Positions 46,343-54,333 of a stretch of 64,000 bases of DNA are shown here, piece by piece. The stretch's first letter is position 1. Each line of letters starts with the position of its first letter. The DNA is from Peptoniphilus genitalis. GTDB lineage: Bacteria > Bacillota > Clostridia > Tissierellales > Peptoniphilaceae. The notes under the pieces were generated by a model. It did no database searches. It was not told the DNA's origin and was given only the letters and a program-made list of their open reading frames with translations. The stretch is taken from positions 618,501-682,500 of the forward strand of contig NZ_CP097885.1 of NCBI RefSeq assembly GCF_023614525.1, read 5' to 3'. A program made the translations under genes and the position numbers.

Positions 46343-47098
46343 ATGTATAAGGATATAATTGGTGGACTTACAAATTCTGCAAACACTAAGAAAAATTTAC
46401 TTGAAAATTCTCTTTTTAAGTACATGGTCGCTTCAGTTCTTGCAGGATTTTTTATTGGAATGGGAATGTTAATCATGACCCTATCTGCAAGTGTTTTTTC
46501 AGGACTTGAAATTCCCGCTGTTAAATTTATAAATGGCTTTGTCTTTTCCCTCGCCCTTTCCTTTGTAATCTTTGCTGGTGGCGAACTTTTCACAGGTAAT
46601 GTCCTTGTGACAAGTATTGGAAGATTAAACAAAAAAATTGAAACTTCCACACTTTTAAAGATTTTAGTTTTTTCCTACATAGGAAATCTTTTGGGATCAA
46701 TTTTAATTTCTTTCTTATTTAAAATGACAGGAATTTCCCCTGAATATAACGAAGCCCTCTTAAAACTAGCAACAACAAAGTCAAGTTTTGACTTCACTGC
46801 ACTTTTATTTAAGGGAATAATGTGTAACATTCTAGTATGTCTTGCAGTTTTAATTTGCTCTAGACCCATATCTGATTCATCAAAGTTGATTTTAATCTTC
46901 TGGTGTATCTTGGCTTTTGTAAGCCTTGGTTTTGAGCATAGCGTCGCAAATATGACTTGCTTTGCTCTTACTAAGTTTTTAAATCCAGAATTTACTTTTA
47001 GACTAATATTAAAAAATTTAATACCCGTCACTATTGGAAATATTATTGGGGGCCTCTTAGTTGCCATAACCTATAATATTCTAGGTAGCGAAAACTAA
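46343..47098 (+). CDS. Formate/nitrite transporter (FNT) family channel
   Basis: 251 residues with six helices of the FNT fold. AGGELFTGNVLV (first half, about 84-95), GNLLGS, the pore His in GFEHSVANMTCF (about 198-209), and GNIIGGLL near the end. FNT pentamers move formate, nitrite or hydrosulfide. Because this genome region makes formate from histidine through Fhs, formate export is the most sensible guess, but nitrite or sulfide cannot be excluded. Confidence 0.88.
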   Translation: MYKDIIGGLTNSANTKKNLLENSLFKYMVASVLAGFFIGMGMLIMTLSASVFSGLEIPAVKFINGFVFSLALSFVIFAGGELFTGNVLVTSIGRLNKKIETSTLLKILVFSYIGNLLGSILISFLFKMTGISPEYNEALLKLATTKSSFDFTALLFKGIMCNILVCLAVLICSRPISDSSKLILIFWCILAFVSLGFEHSVANMTCFALTKFLNPEFTFRLILKNLIPVTIGNIIGGLLVAITYNILGSEN

Positions 47099-47138
47099 AA
47101 TAAGACGAGGTTCTCTTACCTCGTCTTATTTTTTTTAT
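47098..47138 (+). terminator. Terminator of the FNT gene
   Basis: AATAAGACGAGG, eight-base loop, CCTCGTCTTATT and a long T run. Confidence 0.9.
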
Positions 47139-47157
47139 TCTAAAAATTTTTTATTTT

Positions 47158-47200
47158 AAAAAGTCAAGGGCCTGGAGTTTAATCCAAGCTCTTGGCTTTA
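47158..47200 (-). terminator. Terminator of the stalk/thioredoxin-like gene
   Basis: Minus strand: AAAGCCAAGAGC and CCCTTGACTTT form an imperfect stem, then a T-rich run. It lies 20 bases after the stop codon of the gene at 47220. Confidence 0.55.
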
Positions 47201-47219
47201 TTTTTTAATTTATAAAATT

Positions 47220-48140
47220 TTATTTTTCTACAAAGTAAGTGTTATCTTCTATTTGTCTAAATATTTCGTCGTAATTTTCTTTTTCAAAACCTACCACACA
47301 CTTGCTAATCTTTTTGCCATCTTTTTCTAGAGTCATTATATGAGTTGGATAATAAACCCTGTCATTAAATTCTGGAAATTCTCCATAAAATTCTTTGAAG
47401 ACTTCATCCTTCTTACCCTCACAATCTCTAATGTCCCTTGAAAGATATTTAATTCCCTTGCCGTCTAAGTAGGCTTTTAGTTTTTGACAATAAGGACATT
47501 CATCAAAACCGTAAATTAAAAAGCTAATATTTTCTTCTCCACCTTTAGTTTTTATTTTATTTACAGGTGGCGTGAAGTAACCTTCTTCAAAAACATCTGC
47601 TAATTTAGGATTACCTGAACTTAGAAGGACTTTTTGATCCTTAAAGTCGTAGGCTACTCCAAAGCCCAAAACTTTACCCAGGTCTCTTAGGCGAAAATAG
47701 TTGTAGCCATCTATGAAATAACCCTTAAGTTCAATTTCTTGTCCCTTATCATCTACAATTTTTTGCCTTGTCTCCTTGGCAATTCTTTCTTCTTTTAACT
47801 TGCTTTCCTTATAAATAAAGCTATCACTGTAATTTTTTCCCTTGCTTATTATCACACTTTGCTTTTCATTATCATAAGCTAGGTCAAACTTGGCAGGAGT
47901 GTCCTTTAGTAAGGCAGCTACATCCCTAATTTTTACATAGTTGGACCTATTTATTAGGTAAGCATTTATTTCTAGGTCCCTTCCATCGAAGCTGACATTT
48001 TCGCCTGAAACAAATGCCATCTTTTCATCTGAAGACAAATCTACTTCTTTTACTTTAGCTTCTGATCTTTTACTGCTTGCACTTACTGCCAAGGGACTTA
48101 AGAGAATTAGAAGTCCCAATAAGATAATTGATTTTTTCAT
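47220..48140 (-). CDS. Secreted protein with stalk (copper amine oxidase N-like) domain and thioredoxin-like domain
   Basis: 306 residues. A signal peptide (SIILLGLLILLSPLAVSASS) is followed by two stalk-type beta units (LEINAYLINRSNYVKIRDVA and IELKGYFIDGYNYFRLRDLG) up to about residue 180. The C-terminal part (about 205-300) begins FLIYGFDECPYCQKLKAYLD with a CxxC redox motif of glutaredoxin/thioredoxin type. A further Cys pair lies later (DCEGKK, SKCVVG). The likely site is the cell surface, with thiol exchange as a role; the partner is unknown. Confidence 0.75.
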   Translation of the reverse strand: MKKSIILLGLLILLSPLAVSASSKRSEAKVKEVDLSSDEKMAFVSGENVSFDGRDLEINAYLINRSNYVKIRDVAALLKDTPAKFDLAYDNEKQSVIISKGKNYSDSFIYKESKLKEERIAKETRQKIVDDKGQEIELKGYFIDGYNYFRLRDLGKVLGFGVAYDFKDQKVLLSSGNPKLADVFEEGYFTPPVNKIKTKGGEENISFLIYGFDECPYCQKLKAYLDGKGIKYLSRDIRDCEGKKDEVFKEFYGEFPEFNDRVYYPTHIMTLEKDGKKISKCVVGFEKENYDEIFRQIEDNTYFVEK

Positions 48141-48253
48141 GTAACTCCCTCCTAATTTATATAGTATATTTTATCACATCATTTAGTAAAAGTTACCAGC
48201 ATATTTCAAAGGTATTTTTAATTTTTAAAAATTATTCCTCTGTAGTTTCTAGT

Positions 48254-48287
48254 AAAAAACCTAAGCTAAAATTACTTTAACTTAGGT
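48254..48287 (-). terminator. Terminator overlapping the end of the YwaF-like gene
   Basis: ACCTAAG, 15-base loop, CTTAGGT and T6 on the minus strand. The 5' arm lies within the last codons of the gene, so the stop codon is in the loop. Confidence 0.7.
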
Positions 48288-48994
48288 AACTGATCTTTTT
48301 TTAATTTTGAAATTATCTTATAAATAAAAAATGTGAGGACCATTACAAAGACTGTCACTATAAAAAGTCCCACCACGTAGTTGGGAAAGACATCCTTTAT
48401 AGTTGCAAGGGCTGATCCCTCATAGGGCTCTTCTATAAAATAATAGTTTGCATCAAGCTTTTTGTTTAAAACTTTTATTATTGGAAGAGTCACAAGAATA
48501 AAAATTATTGGATATATTATATCTCTTATCTTTGGCAGGTACTCCTTTGAAATCACAAGATAGATTGGATAAAAGGCATTAATCCCATGAATGATCCAAG
48601 AAATAATTGCCACATAAGAATATTTATTTACTTGATCCCAGCCTGGTGTAAAGAGACTTAGGATTGCTGCTGGCATAAAGAGATAATAGAGGCAAGCTTT
48701 TATAAACTTCCTATCCACAAAGGCATCTACTGCCATGAACTGGGCCCCAATTAGGCAGAGGTGGAAGGGCAAGTAAGAAGAATCGTAATGACCACTTATT
48801 AAGACTCCAACAAGCCTAATCATTTCCAAGCTAATTGGTGTTAGGGCAAGAAAGATTCTAAAGTTTCTACTTGCTCTCCAGGGTTTGTATAAAATTATTG
48901 CAAATATAAAAATAATAGCTAGACAAGCGTAGTGGTAGGTCCCATAAAATTTAAAGCCAACCTCTCCGTAGTCTAAGTCCCAAAAATTTCTCAT
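48272..48994 (-). CDS. TIGR02206/YwaF-family membrane protein
   Basis: 240 residues with about six to seven helices. LPFHLCLIGAQFMAVDAF (about 76-93) and the preceding Trp-rich start (NFWDLDYG) are typical of YwaF (TIGR02206), related to animal TMEM164. Function unknown, possibly lipid-related from the TMEM164 link. It stands as a single gene between the redox protein and dinB. Confidence 0.75.
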   Translation of the reverse strand: MRNFWDLDYGEVGFKFYGTYHYACLAIIFIFAIILYKPWRASRNFRIFLALTPISLEMIRLVGVLISGHYDSSYLPFHLCLIGAQFMAVDAFVDRKFIKACLYYLFMPAAILSLFTPGWDQVNKYSYVAIISWIIHGINAFYPIYLVISKEYLPKIRDIIYPIIFILVTLPIIKVLNKKLDANYYFIEEPYEGSALATIKDVFPNYVVGLFIVTVFVMVLTFFIYKIISKLKKDQLPKLK

Positions 48995-49061
48995 AATTAA
49001 ATTCCTTTTATTTTATTCCTTGAATATTTTAGCATAAAATTTCAAAAAAAGATTTATTTTT

Positions 49062-50102
49062 TTATCTATTAAAGAAAGAAAGTTGTCTTATGTTTAAGTC
49101 TACCAAGTTGGACACTGTTATACCAATGAGTCTAAGCTTGTCGCCCTCATAGGCTTCTTCAAAAATTTCCATGGACTTGTTAAAGATATCCTCTTCTTCA
49201 TAGATAGCATTCTCATAAGTCCTTGACCTAGTCTTGACCTTGAAATTCTCGTCCTTCATCTTTAGGGTCAAGGTGTAGCCAGAAATTTCTTTTACAATTA
49301 AGTCTTCTGAAACTTCTTTAGAAAAATCTCTAAGGTAAGAAATCAATTCTTCCCTCTTACTTGTTACCTCAAAGGTGGACTCTGTCCCAAGACTCTTTCT
49401 TACAGTGTTGGGAGTGACCTCCCTATTGTCAATCCCCCTGATCCTCTTATAGATTTCTTCCCCACTCTTCTTGAACATGGTTACTAAAAAATCATAGGAG
49501 AGGGAATATAAGTCCTCAACAGTATTTATACCTATGTTTCTCAGTCTATTCTCCGTCTTATTTCCAATACCGTGGACCTTTCTTATATCTAGGGGAAATA
49601 AAATATCTGGTATGTCTGACTTCCTAATAATTTTTACTCCCTTGGGCTTGTTCCAATCGCTGGCAAGTTTTGCCAAAAATTTATTGTAACTCAAGCCGCA
49701 GCTGACATTTAAGCCAGTCTTTTCAAAAACTTTTTTCTGCAAATCATATACAATGTCTTCATCATACCCTAGTCCACTTATGTCAAGATAGGACTCGTCG
49801 ATGGAGACTTTTTCAATCTTATCTGTGTAGGTCCTTAAGACTTCGAAAACTTCTCTGGATTTCTCCAGATACCTCTCTCTTCTCATGGGTTTTATTATCA
49901 AATGGTCGCAGAGATTCTTTGCCATATACATGGGCATGGCAGAGTGGATCCCATACTTTCTTGCAACATAATTAGCCGTAGTTACAACTCCATGATTGGA
50001 CCTGCCACCTACGACTACTGGTTTACCTATTATAGATTTGTCGTCAAGCTCTTCTACCGATGCGTAGAAGGCATCTATGTCTACATGTATAATAATTCCC
50101 AT
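49062..50102 (-). CDS. dinB: DNA polymerase IV (Y family)
   Basis: 346 residues. HVDIDAFYASVEELDD at the start (catalytic Asp pair), KVSIDESYLDIS (about 100-111, catalytic Asp-Glu), then the HhH part (KVHGIGNKTENRL) and the little finger domain. It copies past damaged bases. The length is typical. The start is put at MGIIIHVD; a GTG three codons upstream is the alternative. The extreme C-terminal QLSFF fits a beta-clamp binding peptide. Confidence 0.93.
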   Translation of the reverse strand: MGIIIHVDIDAFYASVEELDDKSIIGKPVVVGGRSNHGVVTTANYVARKYGIHSAMPMYMAKNLCDHLIIKPMRRERYLEKSREVFEVLRTYTDKIEKVSIDESYLDISGLGYDEDIVYDLQKKVFEKTGLNVSCGLSYNKFLAKLASDWNKPKGVKIIRKSDIPDILFPLDIRKVHGIGNKTENRLRNIGINTVEDLYSLSYDFLVTMFKKSGEEIYKRIRGIDNREVTPNTVRKSLGTESTFEVTSKREELISYLRDFSKEVSEDLIVKEISGYTLTLKMKDENFKVKTRSRTYENAIYEEEDIFNKSMEIFEEAYEGDKLRLIGITVSNLVDLNIRQLSFFNR

Positions 50103-50178
50103 AAATATCACGGCTTTAGTATATCATAAAACTTTTTATAATGAAGTCTATTTGATATAATTCTATTGAGGTGAGATT

Positions 50179-50814
50179 TTGAAAAGAAAGCTTGCGCTCT
50201 ATGATTTTGACAAAACTGTAGTTGATTGCGAATCAATAGTAGAGCTTTATAAGTATGGATTTAAAAATAAAAAAATAAAATTTGCGAGGACCATGGGAGG
50301 TCTTGCTTCTGCCTACATAAGGTCTAAGCTGGCATCTGACTTTAACATCATGAAAAACCAAATGGTCTCTATTATAAAATATTTTACCGAAGAGGACCTA
50401 AAGGAATTTGTAACTGATTACCTCTTCCCCAAATTTTTCTTTGTGGAGTTTGAAGACGAATTTTATTCTCACGACGAGGACACAATAAAAATTCTTTGCT
50501 CAGCGTCTGCAACTCCCTACCTAAAGTATGTAAAGGACCTCTATCCCTTTGACTACATAATTGGTACTGATCTTGGAATTGACTACAAGCTCACAAGAGG
50601 CAACAACAAGAAGGGCGTAAAGGTCAAAAACATTAGAGACCTCTTGGCGCAAGAGGGGATTGAAATTGACTACGAAAACTCCTCTGCCTACTCTGACTCC
50701 TATGATGATGACAAGTATATGCTTAGGATGACAAAAAATAGATTTTTAATAAACTCTAAAGTTAAGAAGAAGGGCTACGAAAATTTATCTTGGCACACAG
50801 AAGAAACTAAATAA
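50179..50814 (+). CDS. HAD superfamily hydrolase, subfamily IB
   Basis: 211 residues. DFDKT motif I (about 9-13), CSASATPYLKYV motif II with Ser, and the late acidic motif SDSYDDDKYM (about 173-182). Fits HAD-IB phosphatases (phosphoserine-phosphatase-like); the substrate is unknown. TTG start with GAGGTGAGA upstream. Divergent from dinB. Confidence 0.85.
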   Translation: MKRKLALYDFDKTVVDCESIVELYKYGFKNKKIKFARTMGGLASAYIRSKLASDFNIMKNQMVSIIKYFTEEDLKEFVTDYLFPKFFFVEFEDEFYSHDEDTIKILCSASATPYLKYVKDLYPFDYIIGTDLGIDYKLTRGNNKKGVKVKNIRDLLAQEGIEIDYENSSAYSDSYDDDKYMLRMTKNRFLINSKVKKKGYENLSWHTEETK

Positions 50815-50850
50815 ACTTTAAATATAATTTAATATGTAAAGCATAAAAAT

Positions 50851-50880
50851 AAACTGGGACGTAATCCCAGTTTTTTTATT
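50851..50880. terminator. Bidirectional terminator
   Basis: AAACTGGGA, five-base loop, TCCCAGTTT and T7; the T run is on the plus strand, the minus strand shows TTTATTTTTAT. HAD gene and ASST-like gene converge here. Confidence 0.8.
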
Positions 50881-50882
50881 TC

Positions 50883-52667
50883 TCAATTTAATTCTAAAAG
50901 ATATTCTTCTATTAGGCCGGCAATTTCGTCATAGGATTTTTCTCCCATGAACTCGTAAACTTTTTCTCCATCCTTGTAGAAGGAAACTCTAGGAAGTTGA
51001 AAAATTTCATGTTCTTCTGCAAAGGACTTGTTCTTGTCAAGGTCCATATAGAAGCAAGATACGTCTTTGAACTCTTCTTCCAAGAGGACTTCCATAACTT
51101 CCATAAGTGGCTCGCAGTGAGAACATCTCTCTGCCCCATAAATTAGTATCGCCATCTTGTTCTCTCTAATTGTCTCGTCAAAATGATTTGCCGCAATGTA
51201 TTTAACTACAGATTCATTTCTCTTTATTACTTTCTTATTTTCCACAAGGTCTCTTACTGACTCTGACTCTTGAGAAAGTGGGTCAATGTCAATTGATAGC
51301 CTACTCCTATTTACATTTGTAATCTCAACTGACTTGAAGTCTCCTGCCCCAGGAAGTTTGAAATATGATGCGTCCTCTATCTCTTGAATTTCATTTTCTT
51401 CTTCATCAATGTCTAGGTAGTCGTAAGGATACCTATAAACCCTGTAAATCATATTGTTCTTCAAGAGATTTTCAGTTGTTGTCCTATAAGGGCAGGTCCA
51501 CTGCCAGACAATTTCTTTCGATGGGGTAACTTCAATTACAAGTCCCTCTGTTGCAAGAGTTATCAAGGTGTTTCCATTAGGAAGTCTTTGAAGGTTGCCC
51601 CCATAAGGAGAATAAAACTTGTAGCCATTCATTGGAATTGAAAAGCCAAAGTCCCTTGGGTCCACAGACCAATTCACTGCAAGGGTAACTGGATTGATCT
51701 CAAGAATTCTGGAATAATTCCTCACAAAAGGCAACAATCCCGAAGGGGATGTAAGAGTTGGCGAACCGTAGCCACACCTTCCCCCGTTGTCAAAAATTAA
51801 GAGGTTGCCTTCTCCTGGCAGACCCTTTGGTACAATACTTGCAAAGGCAGATCCAACAACTGGGTCCACCTTAGTGAAATCAGAGAAGTTTGGTCCCAAC
51901 TTGTAGCAAATTCTTGACCTCTTCTTGTCAATTATCCCAATAATATTTGCAGCCCTTGCTGTAAATAAAATGTTGTCGGGATGAAAGCGTGGGTCTCCCT
52001 GGTCGTACCACTTGTTTTCTCCAATTGTCGAAATTGAAGTTATGTCAAGATAATTGCCCAAAGGTCTCTCTGTAATCCTCAAGTTTGGATTTCTATAAAT
52101 TACGTTTTTTGCTTCTTCAGAAAATCCCAACTGGTCAAAGTGTTCGCTAAAGGAAAACTTCCAAATTATATTTCCATCTTCATCAACTTCCAAGATAACG
52201 TCATCGAGCAGGGCCTTGTCAGAAATCCTAGTATCAACAATGGCATCGTGAACAAGAAGGAGGGTCTTCCCATCTTCCACAATTTTTTGTTCTGGATAAT
52301 AATAGCCAACAGAGTTGCCTTCTCTTTGAAAGTCAGAGTGGGCCCTTGCCATCCACTTAGGTCTGTAGCCCCTGTCCTCTGTGAACTTAAACTTGTTAAA
52401 GTCAAAGACAACTTTGCCGTCCTTATCAAATTCCAATAGGTCAATCCCATCACTGACACCAAAGTCTGATGACCTAAAGGAAGAAACACTCATTATATTT
52501 TTATTTGGCAGCATCTTAGCCGGCATGGGGTTGACAGAATACCTCTTAAGCTCTGTCCCATCCATTTTTGTTATAAGGGCCCCGTCCTTGGCAGTGGAAA
52601 TTAAATTTATCCCATTGTAGGCCTTATCTCTCTTGTAAACTACTGTCCCTCTTGGATAGACTCTCAT
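50883..52667 (-). CDS. Arylsulfotransferase-like beta-propeller fused to a thioredoxin domain
   Basis: 594 residues. The first about 480 are ASST-like (PF05935 type) with repeated blade motifs: ILEVDEDGNIIWKF, ILEINPVTLAVNW and VIEVTPSKEIVWQW. They also hold the typical AHSDFQREGNSVGYYYP, FHPDNILFTARAANI and GNLQRLPNGNTLI stretches. The last about 100 residues are a thioredoxin fold (AILIYGAERCSHCEPLMEVM, LPRVSFYKDGEKV) with a CSHC active site and cis-Pro. There is no signal peptide, so it is cytoplasmic. It overlaps the thioredoxin-reductase-like gene by four bases. Sulfotransfer is unproven; it may be a redox-coupled enzyme or a binding protein. Confidence 0.8.
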   Translation of the reverse strand: MRVYPRGTVVYKRDKAYNGINLISTAKDGALITKMDGTELKRYSVNPMPAKMLPNKNIMSVSSFRSSDFGVSDGIDLLEFDKDGKVVFDFNKFKFTEDRGYRPKWMARAHSDFQREGNSVGYYYPEQKIVEDGKTLLLVHDAIVDTRISDKALLDDVILEVDEDGNIIWKFSFSEHFDQLGFSEEAKNVIYRNPNLRITERPLGNYLDITSISTIGENKWYDQGDPRFHPDNILFTARAANIIGIIDKKRSRICYKLGPNFSDFTKVDPVVGSAFASIVPKGLPGEGNLLIFDNGGRCGYGSPTLTSPSGLLPFVRNYSRILEINPVTLAVNWSVDPRDFGFSIPMNGYKFYSPYGGNLQRLPNGNTLITLATEGLVIEVTPSKEIVWQWTCPYRTTTENLLKNNMIYRVYRYPYDYLDIDEEENEIQEIEDASYFKLPGAGDFKSVEITNVNRSRLSIDIDPLSQESESVRDLVENKKVIKRNESVVKYIAANHFDETIRENKMAILIYGAERCSHCEPLMEVMEVLLEEEFKDVSCFYMDLDKNKSFAEEHEIFQLPRVSFYKDGEKVYEFMGEKSYDEIAGLIEEYLLELN

Positions 52668-53599
52668 AAGACACCCCTCTTCCTAATGTACCTTTCTGCA
52701 TAAACTGTTGCCACTGCACCGTCATTGGCTGCAGTTACAATTTGTCTAAGGGCCTTGTTCCTAATGTCTCCTGCTGCAAAAATTCCTTCTACAGAAGTTC
52801 TCATAGCTTCGTCAGTTTTTATAAATCCAAAGTCATCAACCTCCACGAGATTTTTGACGAAGTTGGAGTTGGGACTCATGCCTGCAAAGATAAAAATCCC
52901 ATCAGAAGTTACCCTAGTCTTTGTCTCGTCAGATAAATCTAAAATGTCAAGGCTGTTGACTCTTTCATTTCCATTTATGCCCTCAAGTTTTGAATTCCAA
53001 GTGTAAGAAATTTTTGGATTCTTCATTATTTTTTCCACTTCCAACTTGTTGCCATCAAACTCACCTTCTTCGTGGATAATTATCATGTTAATAGAGTTGG
53101 CAAAGTTGGAAAGATAGTCAGCCTCTTCAAGAGCCAAGTCACCAGAACCTAAAATATGTATGTCCTTGTCCTTAAAATAATCTGCATCACAAGTGGAACA
53201 ATAGGAAACTCCACGCCCTGCAAATTCAGTTTCACCAGGCACATTTAACATCTTGGCATAGGTTCCAGTTGCAATAATCACAGACTTGGCAGTATATTCT
53301 CTCCTTCTCAAAGTCCTTAAGACAAAACCATCTTCCGTTTTTTCAATTTCCTTAACAGTTCCAAAGGCAAATTCATTTGTAGGAAAGCTCTCTGCCTGCT
53401 TCCTAAATTCATTAATAAGGTCTCTGCCAGAAATTTCCTTAAAGCCAGGATAATTTATAATCTTGGGAGTGTCGTTGACCCTGCCACCATAGGAAAATTT
53501 TTCAATGACAAGAGTTTTTAAAAGAGCCCTGCCTGCATATATTGCTGAGCTAAGACCAGCTGCTCCTCCACCAATAATTATTAAATCGTAAGTAGTCAT
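52664..53599 (-). CDS. Thioredoxin reductase-like flavoprotein
   Basis: 311 residues. FAD-binding GGGAAGLSSAIYAGRA (about 10-25), ATGTYAKML, the redox-active CSTCD (about 134-138), and the C-terminal FAD motif VEGIFAAGDIR (about 268-278). The NAD(P)H-binding part is HILGSGDLALEEADYL; the second Gly-x-Gly position reads GSGDLA, which is slightly off for NADPH. The thioredoxin domain at the end of the next gene is a ready substrate. It overlaps that gene by four bases. Confidence 0.88.
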   Translation of the reverse strand: MTTYDLIIIGGGAAGLSSAIYAGRALLKTLVIEKFSYGGRVNDTPKIINYPGFKEISGRDLINEFRKQAESFPTNEFAFGTVKEIEKTEDGFVLRTLRRREYTAKSVIIATGTYAKMLNVPGETEFAGRGVSYCSTCDADYFKDKDIHILGSGDLALEEADYLSNFANSINMIIIHEEGEFDGNKLEVEKIMKNPKISYTWNSKLEGINGNERVNSLDILDLSDETKTRVTSDGIFIFAGMSPNSNFVKNLVEVDDFGFIKTDEAMRTSVEGIFAAGDIRNKALRQIVTAANDGAVATVYAERYIRKRGVL

Positions 53600-53608
53600 A
53601 TTATCACC

Positions 53609-54214
53609 TCAAATTGAATCCACTGGATTCTTAGGAGCCTTCTTAATAATTTTAAAACTCCCATCTTCGTAGTCCGCTATATTAAACTCGCCATTTCGTC
53701 TCACCCTGTTGGACCAAAAGTCTTCAATAGGTATCCCCTCAATTAGAGAATAAATGGCAACAATAGTAACGCCGTGAGTCACAAGAAGGATATTTTCATC
53801 TTCATTGGGATAAATTGCCTTCTCAAAAAATTTCTCCACCCTCTTTCTAAGGTCATGGATACTTTCTCCATCAGGTCTTTCATAATTTTTTGGATCTTCA
53901 AAATATTTTTTATAAAGGACTTCATCATCTACTTTGACGTCCTTGATATTTTTTCCTGACCAAGACCCAACATCAATTTCTCGAAGAAGGGGCGTCTTAA
54001 TAATTTCCCTGTCAGGGCAAATTAAGCTCGCAGTGTCGTAGGCACGACCAAGGTCAGATGAATAGATCTTATCAAAGTGAAGGTCCTTTGACATCTCTCT
54101 AAGTCTCTTTCCCATCTCAATGCCCTCAGAAGTTAATGCCGAGTCCAATTGTCCCTGGATAATACCAAGCTTGTTCCACTCAGTCTCCCCATGTCTAGTA
54201 AAATAAATTCTCAT
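53609..54214 (-). CDS. Histidine phosphatase family protein (phosphoglycerate-mutase-like)
   Basis: 201 residues. TRHGETEWN (catalytic His, about 6-14), SDLGRAYDTA, and VTHGVTIVAI (second His) are visible. Family members include cobalamin and fructose-bisphosphate phosphatases; the substrate cannot be told. The start is put at MRIYFTRHG after GGGGGAAAG. It leads the operon with the thioredoxin-reductase-like and fusion genes. Confidence 0.87.
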   Translation of the reverse strand: MRIYFTRHGETEWNKLGIIQGQLDSALTSEGIEMGKRLREMSKDLHFDKIYSSDLGRAYDTASLICPDREIIKTPLLREIDVGSWSGKNIKDVKVDDEVLYKKYFEDPKNYERPDGESIHDLRKRVEKFFEKAIYPNEDENILLVTHGVTIVAIYSLIEGIPIEDFWSNRVRRNGEFNIADYEDGSFKIIKKAPKNPVDSI

Positions 54215-54287
54215 CTTTCCCCCACAGTCATAAAAACATTTTCTCACTTATTAATAGTATAAAGGATAAAAATCAAGTATTAAAGGC

Positions 54288-54321
54288 AAAAAAATTACTT
54301 AGGTAAAATTTTACCTAAGTA
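54288..54321 (-). terminator. Terminator of the MutS-like gene
   Basis: TACTTAGGTAAAA and TTTTACCTAAGTA form a perfect 13-bp palindrome followed by T7 on the minus strand. Confidence 0.85.
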
Positions 54322-54333
54322 TGGTCATAAAAT

